Assembly: GCF_936925435.1 (NCBI RefSeq)
Contig: NZ_CAKZHQ010000049.1
Coordinates: forward strand, 1 to 64,000
Reading direction: 5' to 3'
From: an uncultured Ramlibacter sp.
GTDB taxonomy: Bacteria; Pseudomonadota; Gammaproteobacteria; Burkholderiales; Burkholderiaceae_C
DNA length: 64,000 nucleotides
A model generated the notes under the pieces. It saw nothing but the letters and a program-made list of their open reading frames with translations, was not told where the DNA came from and searched no databases. Shown in pieces: positions 24,406 through 34,044 of the stretch. The translations under genes were made by a program, and so were the position numbers. Position 1 is the first letter of the stretch, and each line of letters begins with the position of its first letter.

Positions 24406-26619
24406 ATGAGCCATAAGAAGAACGACATCCAACTGCTGCGCATCAACTACCTGCGCGGCCCCAATCTGTGGACCTACCGGCCCGTGCTGGAGGTCTGGCT
24501 GGACCTGGGCGAGCTGGAAGACTGGCCCTCACAGCTGCTGCCCGGTTTCAACGACAGGCTGTGCGCGCTGCTGCCGGCGCTCATCGAGCACCACTGCGGC
24601 GTTGGCGAGCGCGGCGGCTTCATCCAGCGCCTGCAAGAGGGCACCTGGGCCGGCCACGTGCTCGAGCACGTGGTGATCGAGCTGCTGAACCTGGCTGGCA
24701 TGCCCACGGGCTTTGGCCAGACGCGCAGCACCTCGCAGCGCGGTGTCTACCGCATGGTCTTCCGCGCCCGCGACGAGCAGGTCGCCCGCAGCGCGCTAGC
24801 CCAGGGCCACAGGCTGCTGATGGCGGCGATCAACGACGAGGCTTTCGACGTCAGCGCCGCCGTCGCCCTGGTGCGCGAGCAGGTCGACGACTCCTACCTG
24901 GGCCCGAGCACCGCGGCCATCGTCGCGGCGGCCACCGACCGCGGCATTCCGCACATCCGCCTGAACGACGGCAACCTGGTGCAGCTGGGCCACGGCGCGC
25001 GCCAGCGCCGCATCTGGACGGCCGAGACCGACCGCACCAGCGCCATTGCCCAGGGCATCGCCGGCGACAAAGACCTGACCAAGCGCCTGATCGCCGGTTG
25101 CGGCGTGCCGGTGCCCGAGGGCCGCGCCGTCGGCACGCCCGATGAAGCCTGGGAAGCCGCGCAGGACATCGGCCTGCCGGTGGTGGTCAAGCCCAGCGAC
25201 GGCAACCACGGCCGCGGCGTCATGCTGGACCTGCGCACCGAGGTCGACGTTAAGGCCGCCTTCGAGGTGGCCACCCGCCATGGCAGCGAGGTACTGGTCG
25301 AGCGCCACATCCTGGGCGAGGAGCACCGCCTCCTGGTGCTGGGTGGCAAGGTGGTGGCGGCGGCGCGCGGCGAGAGCGCCTGGATCAGCGGCGACGGCCG
25401 CGCCAGCGTGCGCCAGCTGGTGGACGCGCAGATCAACAGCGACCCGCGCCGCGGCATCACCGAGGACTTCCCGCTCAACCGCCTGGTGCTGGAGGACGAC
25501 GAGGCCATCCTGGCCGATCTGACGCGCCAGGGCCTGACGGCCGAGGCCGTGCCCGAGGCCGGCCGCAAAGTGCTGATCCAGCGCAATGGCAACGTCTCCA
25601 TCGACTGCACGGACCAGGTTCACCCCGAGGTCGAGCATGTGGTCGGCCTGGCCGCCCGCATCGTCGGCCTGGACATCGCCGGCGTCGACCTGGTGGCCCA
25701 GGACATCTCCCGCCCCCTGCATGAACAGGGCGGCGCCATCGTCGAAGTCAACGCCGGCCCCGGCCTGCTGGCCCACCTCAAGCCCGCGGTCGGCCAGCCC
25801 CGCCCTGTGGGCCGGGCCATTGTCGACGCCCTGTTCCCCAGGGACAGCGGCGCCTCCCATGCCGGCCGCATCCCCGTGGTGGGCATCGCCGGCACGCGAG
25901 ACACCGCACGCATTGCACGCATGGTCGCGTGGCTGGGCCACCTGCTGGGCCGCCGCGTGGGCCTGGCCTGCGCCGAGGGCCTGTACCTGGACCGCCGCTG
26001 CCTGGTGGTCGGCGACGCCCGCCGCTGGGAGGTGGCGCACCGCCTGCTGGTCAACCGCAATGTGCAGGCCGCGGTGTTCGAGAACGACGCCCGCACCATC
26101 CTGGCCGACGGCCTGGCCTACGACCGCTGCATGGTCGGTGTGGTGACCGACCTGGAAGGCGCCGATGCGCTGGCCGACTTCGACATCCAGACGTCCGATC
26201 TGGTCTGGCCCGAGAAGATGGCCAAGGTGCTGCGCACCCAGGTCGACGTGGTGCTGGACGACGGGGTCGCGGTGCTCAACGCGGCCGACGAGCGCGTTGC
26301 CGCGCTGGCGCAGTTCTGCGACGGCGAGGTCATCCTCTACGCGGCCGATCCGCAGACACCCGCCTTGCTGGCGCACCGCGGCGCCGGCGCGCGCGGCGGG
26401 CGCAGCGTCTACCTGCAGGACGGCCGCCCGGTGCTGGCCACCGGCAGCGCCGAGACGCGGCTGGCCCCACTGTCGCGCCTGGCGCGCGGTGGCATCGCCG
26501 ACGAAACCCTGCTGGCCGTGATCGCCGCCGCCTGGGCACTGGACATCGCGCCCGACCTGATCATCGCGGGCATCGAGACCTTCGAAGCCCATACCCGCCC
26601 CTCCGGGCAGCCCGCCTGA
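24406..26619 (+). CDS. cphA': cyanophycin synthetase-like protein CphA' (degenerate Mur-ligase P-loop)
   Basis: 737 aa, homologous to the CphA that follows. It has the N-terminal domain (LRGPNLWTYRPVLEV) and the ATP-grasp domain (VVVKPSDGNHGRGV, EVNAGPGLLAHL), but in the Mur-ligase domain the ATP loop reads VVGIAGTRDTARI (~490-502) where CphA has VTGTNGKTTTARL. The protein is also about 120 residues shorter at the C-terminus. It probably adds only one amino acid, or acts on beta-Asp-Arg dipeptides like CphA2. Which of these applies cannot be told from sequence. No Shine-Dalgarno precedes the ATG. Confidence 0.85.
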   Translation: MSHKKNDIQLLRINYLRGPNLWTYRPVLEVWLDLGELEDWPSQLLPGFNDRLCALLPALIEHHCGVGERGGFIQRLQEGTWAGHVLEHVVIELLNLAGMPTGFGQTRSTSQRGVYRMVFRARDEQVARSALAQGHRLLMAAINDEAFDVSAAVALVREQVDDSYLGPSTAAIVAAATDRGIPHIRLNDGNLVQLGHGARQRRIWTAETDRTSAIAQGIAGDKDLTKRLIAGCGVPVPEGRAVGTPDEAWEAAQDIGLPVVVKPSDGNHGRGVMLDLRTEVDVKAAFEVATRHGSEVLVERHILGEEHRLLVLGGKVVAAARGESAWISGDGRASVRQLVDAQINSDPRRGITEDFPLNRLVLEDDEAILADLTRQGLTAEAVPEAGRKVLIQRNGNVSIDCTDQVHPEVEHVVGLAARIVGLDIAGVDLVAQDISRPLHEQGGAIVEVNAGPGLLAHLKPAVGQPRPVGRAIVDALFPRDSGASHAGRIPVVGIAGTRDTARIARMVAWLGHLLGRRVGLACAEGLYLDRRCLVVGDARRWEVAHRLLVNRNVQAAVFENDARTILADGLAYDRCMVGVVTDLEGADALADFDIQTSDLVWPEKMAKVLRTQVDVVLDDGVAVLNAADERVAALAQFCDGEVILYAADPQTPALLAHRGAGARGGRSVYLQDGRPVLATGSAETRLAPLSRLARGGIADETLLAVIAAAWALDIAPDLIIAGIETFEAHTRPSGQPA

Positions 26620-26630
26620 AACACCGCCCC

Positions 26631-29213
26631 ATGGACATTTCCCGCATTCGCGCGCTGCGCGGGCCCAATTTGTGGAGCCGGCACACGGCCATCGAGGCCG
26701 TGGTGGCTTGCTCGGAGGAAGACATCGCTGTCACCGCCCGCCCGGGCTTCGAGGCCCGGCTGCGCACGCTCTTTCCGGGCATGGGCGCCTTTCGCCTGAC
26801 CGGCCCGATGTCCCTGGCCCGCGTGCTCGAGACTGCCGCGCTCTCGCTGCAGGAAGAAGCCGGCTGCCCGGTCAGCTTCAGCCGCACCAAGGCCACGGTC
26901 GAACCCGGTACCTACCAGGTCGTCGTCGAGTACAGCGAAGAGGCGGTCGGCCGCCTGGCCTTCGAGCTCGCGCAGCAACTGGTCGAGGCGGCGCTGTCGC
27001 CCGACGGCAGCTTTGACGCCGGCGCCGCGATCGCGCGCCTGCGCGAGACCGACGAGGACCTGCGCCTGGGCCCGAGCACGGGCTGCATCGTGCAGGCCGC
27101 GGCGGCACGGGGCATCCCGTGGCGGCGCCTGACCGAGGGCAGCCTGGTGCAGTTCGGCTGGGGCCGGCACCAGCGCCGCATCTGGGCCGCCGAGGTCGAC
27201 CAGACCAGCGCGGTGTCGGAGGCGATCGCCCAGGACAAGGAGCTGTCCAAGCAGCTGCTGCATGCGGCCGGCGTGCCGGTGCCCAACGGCCGGCCGGTCA
27301 GCGATGCGGCCGACGCCTGGGCCGCCGCGCTGGAGGTCGGCCTGCCGGTGGTGGTCAAGCCCCAGGACGGCAACCAGGGCAAGGGCATCACCGTCAACAT
27401 CACCACGGCCGAGGCCATGGCCCTGGCCTACAAGGCTGCGGCCCAGGTCAGCAGCGACGTGCTGGTCGAGCGATTTCTTCCCGGCAGCGACTACCGCCTG
27501 CTGGTGGTGGGCGACCAGCTGGTGGCGGCCGCGCGGCGCGAGCCGCCCCTGGTGCTGGGCGATGGCAAGCTGACGGTGACCGCGCTGGTCGCCAAGGTCA
27601 ACGCCGATCCGCGCCGCGGCGACGGCCACGCCACCGCGCTGACCCGGATCCGCATCGATGACATCGCCATCGCGCAGCTGGCCGAGCAGGGTCTCACGCC
27701 CGACAGCGTGCCGGCGCGCGGCCAGCGCGTTGCGCTGCGCAACAACGCCAACCTGTCCACCGGCGGCACCGCCACCGACGTGACCGACGACGTGCATCCC
27801 GAAGTGGCCGAACGGGCGATCACCGCCGCGCAGATGGTCGGCCTGCACGTGTGCGGCGTCGACATGGTGTGCGAGAGCGTGCTGCGGCCGCTGGAAGAGC
27901 AAGGCGGCGGCATCGTCGAGGTCAATGCCGCGCCGGGGCTGCGCATGCACCTGTCGCCGTCCTACGGCAAGCCGCGCAACGTCGGCGAGGCCATCACCAA
28001 CCACCTGTTCGAGCCGGGCCAGGATGGCCGCATCCCGGTGGTCGCGGTCACCGGCACCAACGGCAAGACGACGACGGCGCGCCTGATCGCCCATCTGTTC
28101 GCCAGCAGCGGCCTGGTCGTGGGCATGACCAACACCGACGGCGTCTATGTCGACGGCCGCCAGATCGACTCGGGCGACTGCAGCGGCCCCCGAAGCGCGC
28201 GCAGCGTGCTGATGCACCCCGACGTCGAGGCGGCGGTGTTCGAGACCGCCCGCGGCGGCGTCCTGCGCGAAGGCCTGGGCTTCGACCACTGCCAGGTGGC
28301 GGTGGTCACCAACGTCGGCGCCGGCGACCACCTGGGCCTGAACTACATCACCACGGTCGAGGACCTGGCGGTGCTCAAGCGCGTGATCGTGCAGAACGTC
28401 AGGCCCAAGGAGGGCTACGCGGTGCTCAACGCCGCCGATCCCATCGTCGCCGCCATGGCCGCAGGCTGCCCCGGCAAGGTGATCTTCTTTGCCGCCGACC
28501 GCCACCACGGCGCCATGACCGAGCACCGCGCCCTGGGCGGGCGCACCGTCCATGTCGACGCTGGTGTGGACGGCGGCCCGGTGGTGGTCGCGACCCAGGG
28601 CAGCTGGCGCGAGCAGGTGCCGCTGGCCGACGTGCCGATCACCCGCAATGGCTCCATTGCCTTCCAGGTCGAGAACGTGATGGCGGCGGTGGCCGCGGCC
28701 TGGGGCTCGGGCATGGCCTGGGACGCCATCCGCAGCGGCCTGGCCAGCTTTGTCAGCGACGCCCACACCGTGCCCGGCCGCTTCAACGTGATGGACTACC
28801 GCGGCGCGACCGTGATCGCCGACTATGGCCACAACCCCGACGCCATGCGCGCGCTGGTCAAGGCCGTGGAAGCGATGCCGGCCAAACGCCGCTCGGTGGT
28901 CATCAGCGGCGCCGGCGACCGGCGCGACCAGGACATCCGCGACCAGACCGTCATCCTGGGCGCAGCCTTCGACGACGTGCTGCTGTACCAGGACGCGGCC
29001 CAACGCGGGCGGGCCGATGGCGAGGTGATGGCGCTGCTGCGCGACGGCCTCAAGGGCGCAGCGCGCACCACCCACATCGAGGAGATCCGCGGCGAATTCG
29101 CCGCGATCGACCAGGCGCTGGAGCGCCTCGCGCCCGGCGACCTGTGCCTGGTGCTGGTCGACCAGGTCGAAGAGGCCCTGGCCCACCTGGCCAGTCGCGT
29201 GGCGGCCGGCTAG
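26631..29213 (+). CDS. cphA: cyanophycin synthetase
   Basis: 860 aa. Makes the storage polymer cyanophycin (poly-Asp with Arg side chains) from Asp, Arg and ATP. An N-terminal domain is followed by ATP-grasp (VVVKPQDGNQGKGI, EVNAAPGLRMHL), which adds Asp, and a Mur-ligase-like domain with an intact P-loop GTNGKTTT (~475-482), DYGHNPDAM and the C-terminal SGAGDRRDQD region, which adds Arg. It follows cphA' by 11 bases in one operon. The ATG at 26631 is fixed by the conserved start IRALRGPNLWS; longer open frames upstream belong to the overlapping gene. Confidence 0.95.
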   Translation: MDISRIRALRGPNLWSRHTAIEAVVACSEEDIAVTARPGFEARLRTLFPGMGAFRLTGPMSLARVLETAALSLQEEAGCPVSFSRTKATVEPGTYQVVVEYSEEAVGRLAFELAQQLVEAALSPDGSFDAGAAIARLRETDEDLRLGPSTGCIVQAAAARGIPWRRLTEGSLVQFGWGRHQRRIWAAEVDQTSAVSEAIAQDKELSKQLLHAAGVPVPNGRPVSDAADAWAAALEVGLPVVVKPQDGNQGKGITVNITTAEAMALAYKAAAQVSSDVLVERFLPGSDYRLLVVGDQLVAAARREPPLVLGDGKLTVTALVAKVNADPRRGDGHATALTRIRIDDIAIAQLAEQGLTPDSVPARGQRVALRNNANLSTGGTATDVTDDVHPEVAERAITAAQMVGLHVCGVDMVCESVLRPLEEQGGGIVEVNAAPGLRMHLSPSYGKPRNVGEAITNHLFEPGQDGRIPVVAVTGTNGKTTTARLIAHLFASSGLVVGMTNTDGVYVDGRQIDSGDCSGPRSARSVLMHPDVEAAVFETARGGVLREGLGFDHCQVAVVTNVGAGDHLGLNYITTVEDLAVLKRVIVQNVRPKEGYAVLNAADPIVAAMAAGCPGKVIFFAADRHHGAMTEHRALGGRTVHVDAGVDGGPVVVATQGSWREQVPLADVPITRNGSIAFQVENVMAAVAAAWGSGMAWDAIRSGLASFVSDAHTVPGRFNVMDYRGATVIADYGHNPDAMRALVKAVEAMPAKRRSVVISGAGDRRDQDIRDQTVILGAAFDDVLLYQDAAQRGRADGEVMALLRDGLKGAARTTHIEEIRGEFAAIDQALERLAPGDLCLVLVDQVEEALAHLASRVAAG

Positions 29214-29226
29214 GGGCGCGAGGCCC

Positions 29227-30885
29227 TCAGCCGCCGCGCGCCAGGCGGCGGGTCCAGAAGGGCTGCAGGTCGGCAATCTTGTCCACGCCGTCCCCGGGCT
29301 GCCAGCGGAACAGCGAGACGCTGATGCTGTCTTCGTCCACATCCAGCAGGGTGAAGCCGTTCTCCTCGATGGGCCGCACCCATTCCTGGGCCTGCAGCGC
29401 GCACGAGGGCTGCGCCGCCTGGCCGCGGAATTTCGAGGCGAAGGTGGGGCCGTGCGAGCCCAGGGTGCCGGCCAGCACGCTGACCACCGGCTGGTCCAGC
29501 GCCTGGCCTTCGATGGCTTGGATCTGGCCGGCGGCCGTGGCATGCAGGTCGCCGCTGACCCACAGGGGGATCTGGCCGCGGCGCTGGGCGCTGGCTCGCA
29601 GAAGGCGGGCCTGCTGCTCGAACCAGCCGCGCGACCAATAGGGCTTGGCCGGCCCCAGCCGCAGCTTGCCGTCAGGCCCGCTCACGTCCGGATACCACTC
29701 GCCCCACTTGCCCGCGCTCCACAGCACCGGGGTCGAGGGCACATGCACCAGGTGGCGCGCCTGGGTTTGCGCCATGCGCCGGACCATCCAGGCCTCCACC
29801 TGCGGCGGGATGAAGCTGCCCTGGGCGTCGCGGCGCGCCGGGTCCTGGTCGTTGCGCATGTGGCCGCGGCAGTCGAACAGCTGCAGCTCCAGCAACTGGC
29901 CGTAGCGCAGGCTGCCGAAGCTGGTGCTCCAGCCCAAGGTGTCCTGCCAGGCCGCAGGCAGGTCGGGGCCGGTCGTGAGCTCGGGGTAATACATGCGCTG
30001 GGTCGCCCGGGCCACCTCGCGCATGAGGTTGTCGGGCGGAAAGGTACGGACCTCTTCGTCGGCCTCGTCGTTGTCGCTGTAGTCGTGGTCGTCCTGCACG
30101 AAGAACGCCGGCGTGGAACGCAAGGCCGTGCCGTACAGGTCGGCGATCTGCGGGCCCAGCCCCTTGTGGATGACCTCTTCATTGGCCGTTCCCATGACGG
30201 GCAGGGCGCGGTCCAGGCTGCCCGCCGCCCAGCGCGCCTGGGGCGAGCGCGCCATCGCCAGGCTGGACTTGAAGCGCGTGTCCCAGTAGACGTGGTCGCC
30301 GTTGGCGATCAGCACATCGGGCTGGAAGGACAGGCCGCGCGCCAGCAGGGCCCGCCGCACCGCCAGCGGCAGGAACAGCCGTCCCTGCCAGGGGTGGAAG
30401 AACAACTCGGAGCCGCCGGCGCAGGTGTAGGTCAGGATGCGCAGCTTCTGGGGCCGGGCATTGGCGGCGACCAGGGTAGACAGCGGCCAGTCATCGCATA
30501 GCGCGCGGCCCTGGGCGTCCTGCAGGCCCAGCTGGTAGCGCGTGCCGGGCTGCAGGCCGATGACGTCCATCTGGAAGCAGCGGCCGGCGCTGTCGGTGCG
30601 GTTGCCGGTGACACGCTGCCGCTCCTGGCCCGGGCCCTGGCACTCCAGGGTGATGGGGCCTTGCAGCGGGGCATGCAGGGAGAGCTTGAGGCGGATGCGC
30701 GTGGCATCCGCCGCCGGGATCAGGTGGCGCACCCGGCCGGCGTCCCAGCCCGTGGCGTCGCGCGTGGGCAGGGCTTGCGGCTGGCAGGCGGCCAGCCCGC
30801 CCAGGCTGCCGGCGCCCAGCGCAGTGTGCAGGAAGCGGCGCCGGTCCATGTCCGGGACGGCAGCGGGAAGTTGGGTGTCAGGCAT
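29227..30885 (-). CDS. PhoD-like alkaline phosphatase, Tat lipoprotein
   Basis: About 552 aa. The N-terminus has a twin-arginine signal (DRRRFLHTALGAG, Arg15-Arg16) ending in a lipobox-like LAAC (Cys34), so it should be exported folded and lipid-anchored. Phosphatase motifs include IANGDHVYWDTRF, QDDHDYSDND and WVSGDLHATAAGQ. It would release phosphate from phosphodi- or monoesters in the periplasm, with Fe/Ca metals as known for PhoD. A second Met (30849), directly before the RR, is an alternative start. Converges with cphA, 13 bases apart. Confidence 0.85.
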   Translation of the reverse strand: MPDTQLPAAVPDMDRRRFLHTALGAGSLGGLAACQPQALPTRDATGWDAGRVRHLIPAADATRIRLKLSLHAPLQGPITLECQGPGQERQRVTGNRTDSAGRCFQMDVIGLQPGTRYQLGLQDAQGRALCDDWPLSTLVAANARPQKLRILTYTCAGGSELFFHPWQGRLFLPLAVRRALLARGLSFQPDVLIANGDHVYWDTRFKSSLAMARSPQARWAAGSLDRALPVMGTANEEVIHKGLGPQIADLYGTALRSTPAFFVQDDHDYSDNDEADEEVRTFPPDNLMREVARATQRMYYPELTTGPDLPAAWQDTLGWSTSFGSLRYGQLLELQLFDCRGHMRNDQDPARRDAQGSFIPPQVEAWMVRRMAQTQARHLVHVPSTPVLWSAGKWGEWYPDVSGPDGKLRLGPAKPYWSRGWFEQQARLLRASAQRRGQIPLWVSGDLHATAAGQIQAIEGQALDQPVVSVLAGTLGSHGPTFASKFRGQAAQPSCALQAQEWVRPIEENGFTLLDVDEDSISVSLFRWQPGDGVDKIADLQPFWTRRLARGG

Positions 30886-31027
30886 GGCCCATGCGGTGCA
30901 GGAACGCCTCAAGGGCTCGCGGCGATGATAGCCGGGCAGGCATGGTCCGCCGATGCGGCCATCGCTGGCCACACACCCTGCAAACCCCTGCAAGTTAGTG
31001 GGTGATAGGCCTGCAGTCCGCGTGGAA

Positions 31028-31062
31028 CGGACCTAAGACGCTATCGATTTGAGAGCGATTGG
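31028..31062. repeat. Comamonadaceae-type intergenic repeat
   Basis: GGACCTAAGACGCTATCGAT followed by TTGAGAGCGATT matches the CGCTAT...TAGCG layout of the repeats at 38508 and 48683. Located about 90 bases before a chemoreceptor gene. Confidence 0.4.
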
Positions 31063-31148
31063 GCGCCGGGTCAAGTTTCACGCCCGGACGGTCGAAGACA
31101 TGGGTTGGTGCGCGGAACCCCTTCCGCGCCAAGCACCCTGGTTTCCTC

Positions 31149-32717
31149 ATGTTTTCCTCTTTATCCATCTCCAAGAAGTTGGGCCTGCTGATCGGCAGCG
31201 CCCTGTTGGGCGTGGCTTTGCTGGCCGCCGGCTTCCTGATTTCCGAGCGCACGCTCGTTCTGGAAGAGCGCCAGTCCGGCGTGCGCCAGACCGTTGAAAT
31301 CGCCCACACCCTGGTGAACTCGTTCCACCAGATGTCCGTCCAGGGCAAGATGCCCGAGGACGAGGCCAAGCGCCGCGCCCTGGAAGCCATGAAGGCCCTG
31401 CGCTACAGCGGCAGCGAGTATTTCTGGATCAACGACATGCATCCCAAGATGGTGATGCACGCCGTCAAGCCCGAGCTCGATGGCAAGGACCTGACCGAGA
31501 ACAAGGACCCCACGGGCAAGCACCTGTTCGTCGAGTTCGTCAAGACCGTCAAGGCCAGCGGCGCCGGCTTCGTCTACTACATGTGGCCCAAGCCGGGCAG
31601 CGAAAACCCGGTGCAGAAGGTCTCCTACGTGCAGGGCTTCGCGCCCTGGGGCTGGGTCATCGGCTCGGGCGTGTACATCGACAACGTCGACGCCGCCCTG
31701 GCCAAGCGCGTGTGGGTCTTCACCGGCGCCACCGTGCTGCTGGGCGCAGCCCTGCTGCTGGTGGGCCTGCTGATCGCGCGCAGCATGCTGCGCCAGCTCG
31801 GTGGCGAGCCGGCCTATGCGGCCCAGATCACCCGCCGCATCGCCGACGGCGACCTGGGCGTGCACATCGCGCTCAAGCCCAATGACAGCACCAGCCTGCT
31901 GCACGCCATTGCCGGCATGCGCAGCAACTTCGCCAACATCGTCGGCCAGGTGCGCCTGAACTCCGACTCGGTGGCCACCGCCAGCGCCGAGATCGCCACC
32001 GGCAACTCGGACCTGAGCCGCCGCACCGAACTGCAGGCCTCGGCCCTGCAGGAGACTGCCGCGTCCATGGAGCAGCTGGGCACGACCGTGCGCCAGAACG
32101 CCGACAACGCCCAGCAGGCCAACCAGCTGGCGCAAAGCGCCTCCGAAGTCGCCACCCAGGGCGGCGAGGTCGTGGGCCAGGTGGTGGAAACCATGCGCGG
32201 CATCAACGACAGCAGCAAGAAGATCGCCGACATCATCTCGGTGATCGACGGCATCGCCTTCCAGACCAACATCCTGGCCCTGAACGCTGCTGTGGAAGCA
32301 GCGCGCGCCGGTGAACAAGGCCGCGGCTTTGCCGTGGTCGCCTCCGAAGTGCGCAGCCTGGCCGGCCGCTCCAAGGATGCAGCCGAGGAAATCAAGCGCC
32401 TGATCAGCGACAGCGTGACCCGGGTCGCGCAGGGCACGGCCCTGGTCGACAGCGCAGGCAGCACCATGTCGGAAGTGGTGGGCTCGATCCGCCGCGTGGC
32501 CGGCATCATGGGCGAGATCACCTCGGCCAGCCAGGAGCAGAGCCAGGGCGTGGCGCAGATCAGCGAGGCGGTGACACAGATGGACACGGCCACGCAGCAA
32601 AATGCGGCCCTGGTCGAGCAGAGCGCGGCCGCGGCCGACAGCCTGAAGGTGCAGGCGGCGCAGCTGGTCGAGACCATGGCGGTGTTCAAGCTCGAGCAGG
32701 AGGCCGTGCCGGCGTAA
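31149..32717 (+). CDS. methyl-accepting chemotaxis protein with single Cache domain
   Basis: About 522 aa. One N-terminal membrane helix (LGLLIGSALLGVALLAAGFLI), a periplasmic single-Cache domain (YFWINDMHPKMVMH ... GSGVYIDNVD), a second helix (~195-215), a HAMP region and the signalling hairpin [20 protein letters not shown] with [13 protein letters not shown]. It would sense a small, perhaps carboxylate, ligand and control CheA. No C-terminal CheR-binding pentapeptide is present. No clear Shine-Dalgarno precedes the chosen ATG. Confidence 0.9.
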   Translation: MFSSLSISKKLGLLIGSALLGVALLAAGFLISERTLVLEERQSGVRQTVEIAHTLVNSFHQMSVQGKMPEDEAKRRALEAMKALRYSGSEYFWINDMHPKMVMHAVKPELDGKDLTENKDPTGKHLFVEFVKTVKASGAGFVYYMWPKPGSENPVQKVSYVQGFAPWGWVIGSGVYIDNVDAALAKRVWVFTGATVLLGAALLLVGLLIARSMLRQLGGEPAYAAQITRRIADGDLGVHIALKPNDSTSLLHAIAGMRSNFANIVGQVRLNSDSVATASAEIATGNSDLSRRTELQASALQETAASMEQLGTTVRQNADNAQQANQLAQSASEVATQGGEVVGQVVETMRGINDSSKKIADIISVIDGIAFQTNILALNAAVEAARAGEQGRGFAVVASEVRSLAGRSKDAAEEIKRLISDSVTRVAQGTALVDSAGSTMSEVVGSIRRVAGIMGEITSASQEQSQGVAQISEAVTQMDTATQQNAALVEQSAAAADSLKVQAAQLVETMAVFKLEQEAVPA

Positions 32718-32786
32718 GCAGCTGCCAGCACACAGGCGCGGGGCGCGGCACACTGTGGACTTCACCGTCCACCGCAGTACCGTCCC

Positions 32787-33995
32787 GTGCCATCTTCCCA
32801 TCCCCAACCACCGGCCGCTTCAGCGGCCGGTTCGCTTTTTTCCGCCTTTGTTCCGCTGCTGCCGCTGACGCTGGCGGTCTTTGCCGGCTTCTTCGCCATG
32901 GGCATGGCCCTGCCGGTGGTGCCGCGCCACGTGCACGACACACTGGGCATGGGCACCGTGATGGTCGGCGTGGTCATGGGCATCCAGTACCTCAGCTCCA
33001 TCCTGCTGGGGCGCGGCTGGTCGGGCACGGTGACCGACACGCGCGGCCCCCGGCGCGCCATGCTGGCAGGCCTGCTGGGCGTGGCCTCTGTGGGGGGCGT
33101 CTACTTCCTGGCCCTGGCCTTTGCCGACCCATCGCTGGCGTTGGCCGTGCTGATCGCGGGCCGGCTGCTCACCGGCGTGGCCGAGCCCTTTGTCATCACG
33201 GCAGCCCTGAGCTGGGGCATCGCGCGACTGGGCCCGGCCCATGCGGGCAAGGTGATCGGCTGGGTCGGCATGGCGCTGTTTGCGGCCTATGGCTTTGGCG
33301 CGCCCGCGGGCGCGGCCGTGTACGCGCGCTTCGGTTTTGCCGGCATCGCCGCGGCCACGGTGCTGGTGCCGCTGCTGGCCTTCGGCGTGGCCTGGGCCAT
33401 GCGCGGCCAGGCGCCGGCCGGCGGCGTGCGGCCGGCCTTCACCCAGGTGCTGGGCGCGGTCAAGCTGCCCGGCCTGGCGCTGACGCTGTGCTCCTTCGGC
33501 TATGCCGCCATCAATGCCTTCGTGGTGCTGCTGTTCGTGCAGCGCGGCTGGGGCAGCGCTGCCCTGGCTTTCACCAGCATGGGGGCAGGCTTCATCCTGG
33601 CGCGGCTGCTGGTGGGCCACCTGCCCGACAAGCTGGGTGGGGCCAAGGTGGGCATCGTCTGCGTGGCCGTCGAGGCCGTGGGCCAGCTACTGATCTGGGG
33701 CGCGCCCGGCGCCCTGCTGGCTTGCGTGGGCGCGGCGCTGACGGGCGGCGGCTATGCCCTGGCCTTCCAGGGCTTTGGCGTGGAGTCGGTGCGGCGCGCG
33801 CCGCCGCAAAGCCGCGGCGCGGCCATGGGCGGCTATGTGGTCTACCAGGACATCTCCATGGCGCTGGCCGGGCCGCTGGGCGGCTGGCTGGCCCTGCAAG
33901 CCGGCCTGGGCTCGGTCTTCATGGCCGGTGCCGTTGCCTCGCTGGGCGCCGCCGGCATTGCGCTGTGGATGCTGCGGCATCCGGTGTCAAGCTGA
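32787..33995 (+). CDS. MFS transporter
   Basis: 402-aa, 12-helix major facilitator protein of the arabinose-efflux-like group (YfcJ/YhhS-like), beginning with a GTG. First helix LPLTLAVFAGFFAMGMALPVVP; the loop motif RGWSGTVTDTRGPRRAM resembles MFS motif A. Substrate unknown. The annotated N-terminus overlaps a strong terminator-like hairpin (32811-32841), so the true start could be later, although that would remove part of helix 1. Confidence 0.8.
   Translation: MPSSHPQPPAASAAGSLFSAFVPLLPLTLAVFAGFFAMGMALPVVPRHVHDTLGMGTVMVGVVMGIQYLSSILLGRGWSGTVTDTRGPRRAMLAGLLGVASVGGVYFLALAFADPSLALAVLIAGRLLTGVAEPFVITAALSWGIARLGPAHAGKVIGWVGMALFAAYGFGAPAGAAVYARFGFAGIAAATVLVPLLAFGVAWAMRGQAPAGGVRPAFTQVLGAVKLPGLALTLCSFGYAAINAFVVLLFVQRGWGSAALAFTSMGAGFILARLLVGHLPDKLGGAKVGIVCVAVEAVGQLLIWGAPGALLACVGAALTGGGYALAFQGFGVESVRRAPPQSRGAAMGGYVVYQDISMALAGPLGGWLALQAGLGSVFMAGAVASLGAAGIALWMLRHPVSS
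32811..32841 (+). terminator. terminator-like hairpin at the 5' end of the MFS gene
   Basis: CCGGCCGC-TTCA-GCGGCCGG is a perfect eight-base GC stem with a tetraloop, followed by TTCGCTTTTTT. It fits an intrinsic terminator for the upstream chemoreceptor gene, but it lies within the first codons of the MFS gene. Confidence 0.6.
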
Positions 33996-34044
33996 GGGCC
34001 CTGGTGGCCAGCCGGCCGTCGTTGCCAAGCCACAGCAGGGGCCG

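Noticed and set aside
25929-26630. Long in-frame extension upstream of cphA
   Set aside because: It lies inside cphA' in another frame and has Arg/Gly-rich shadow composition. The conserved CphA start is at 26631.
26409-29543. Very long minus-strand frame over the cyanophycin synthetase genes
   Set aside because: It is the GC-rich antisense shadow of cphA, with His/Gly/Ala-rich sequence and no domain.
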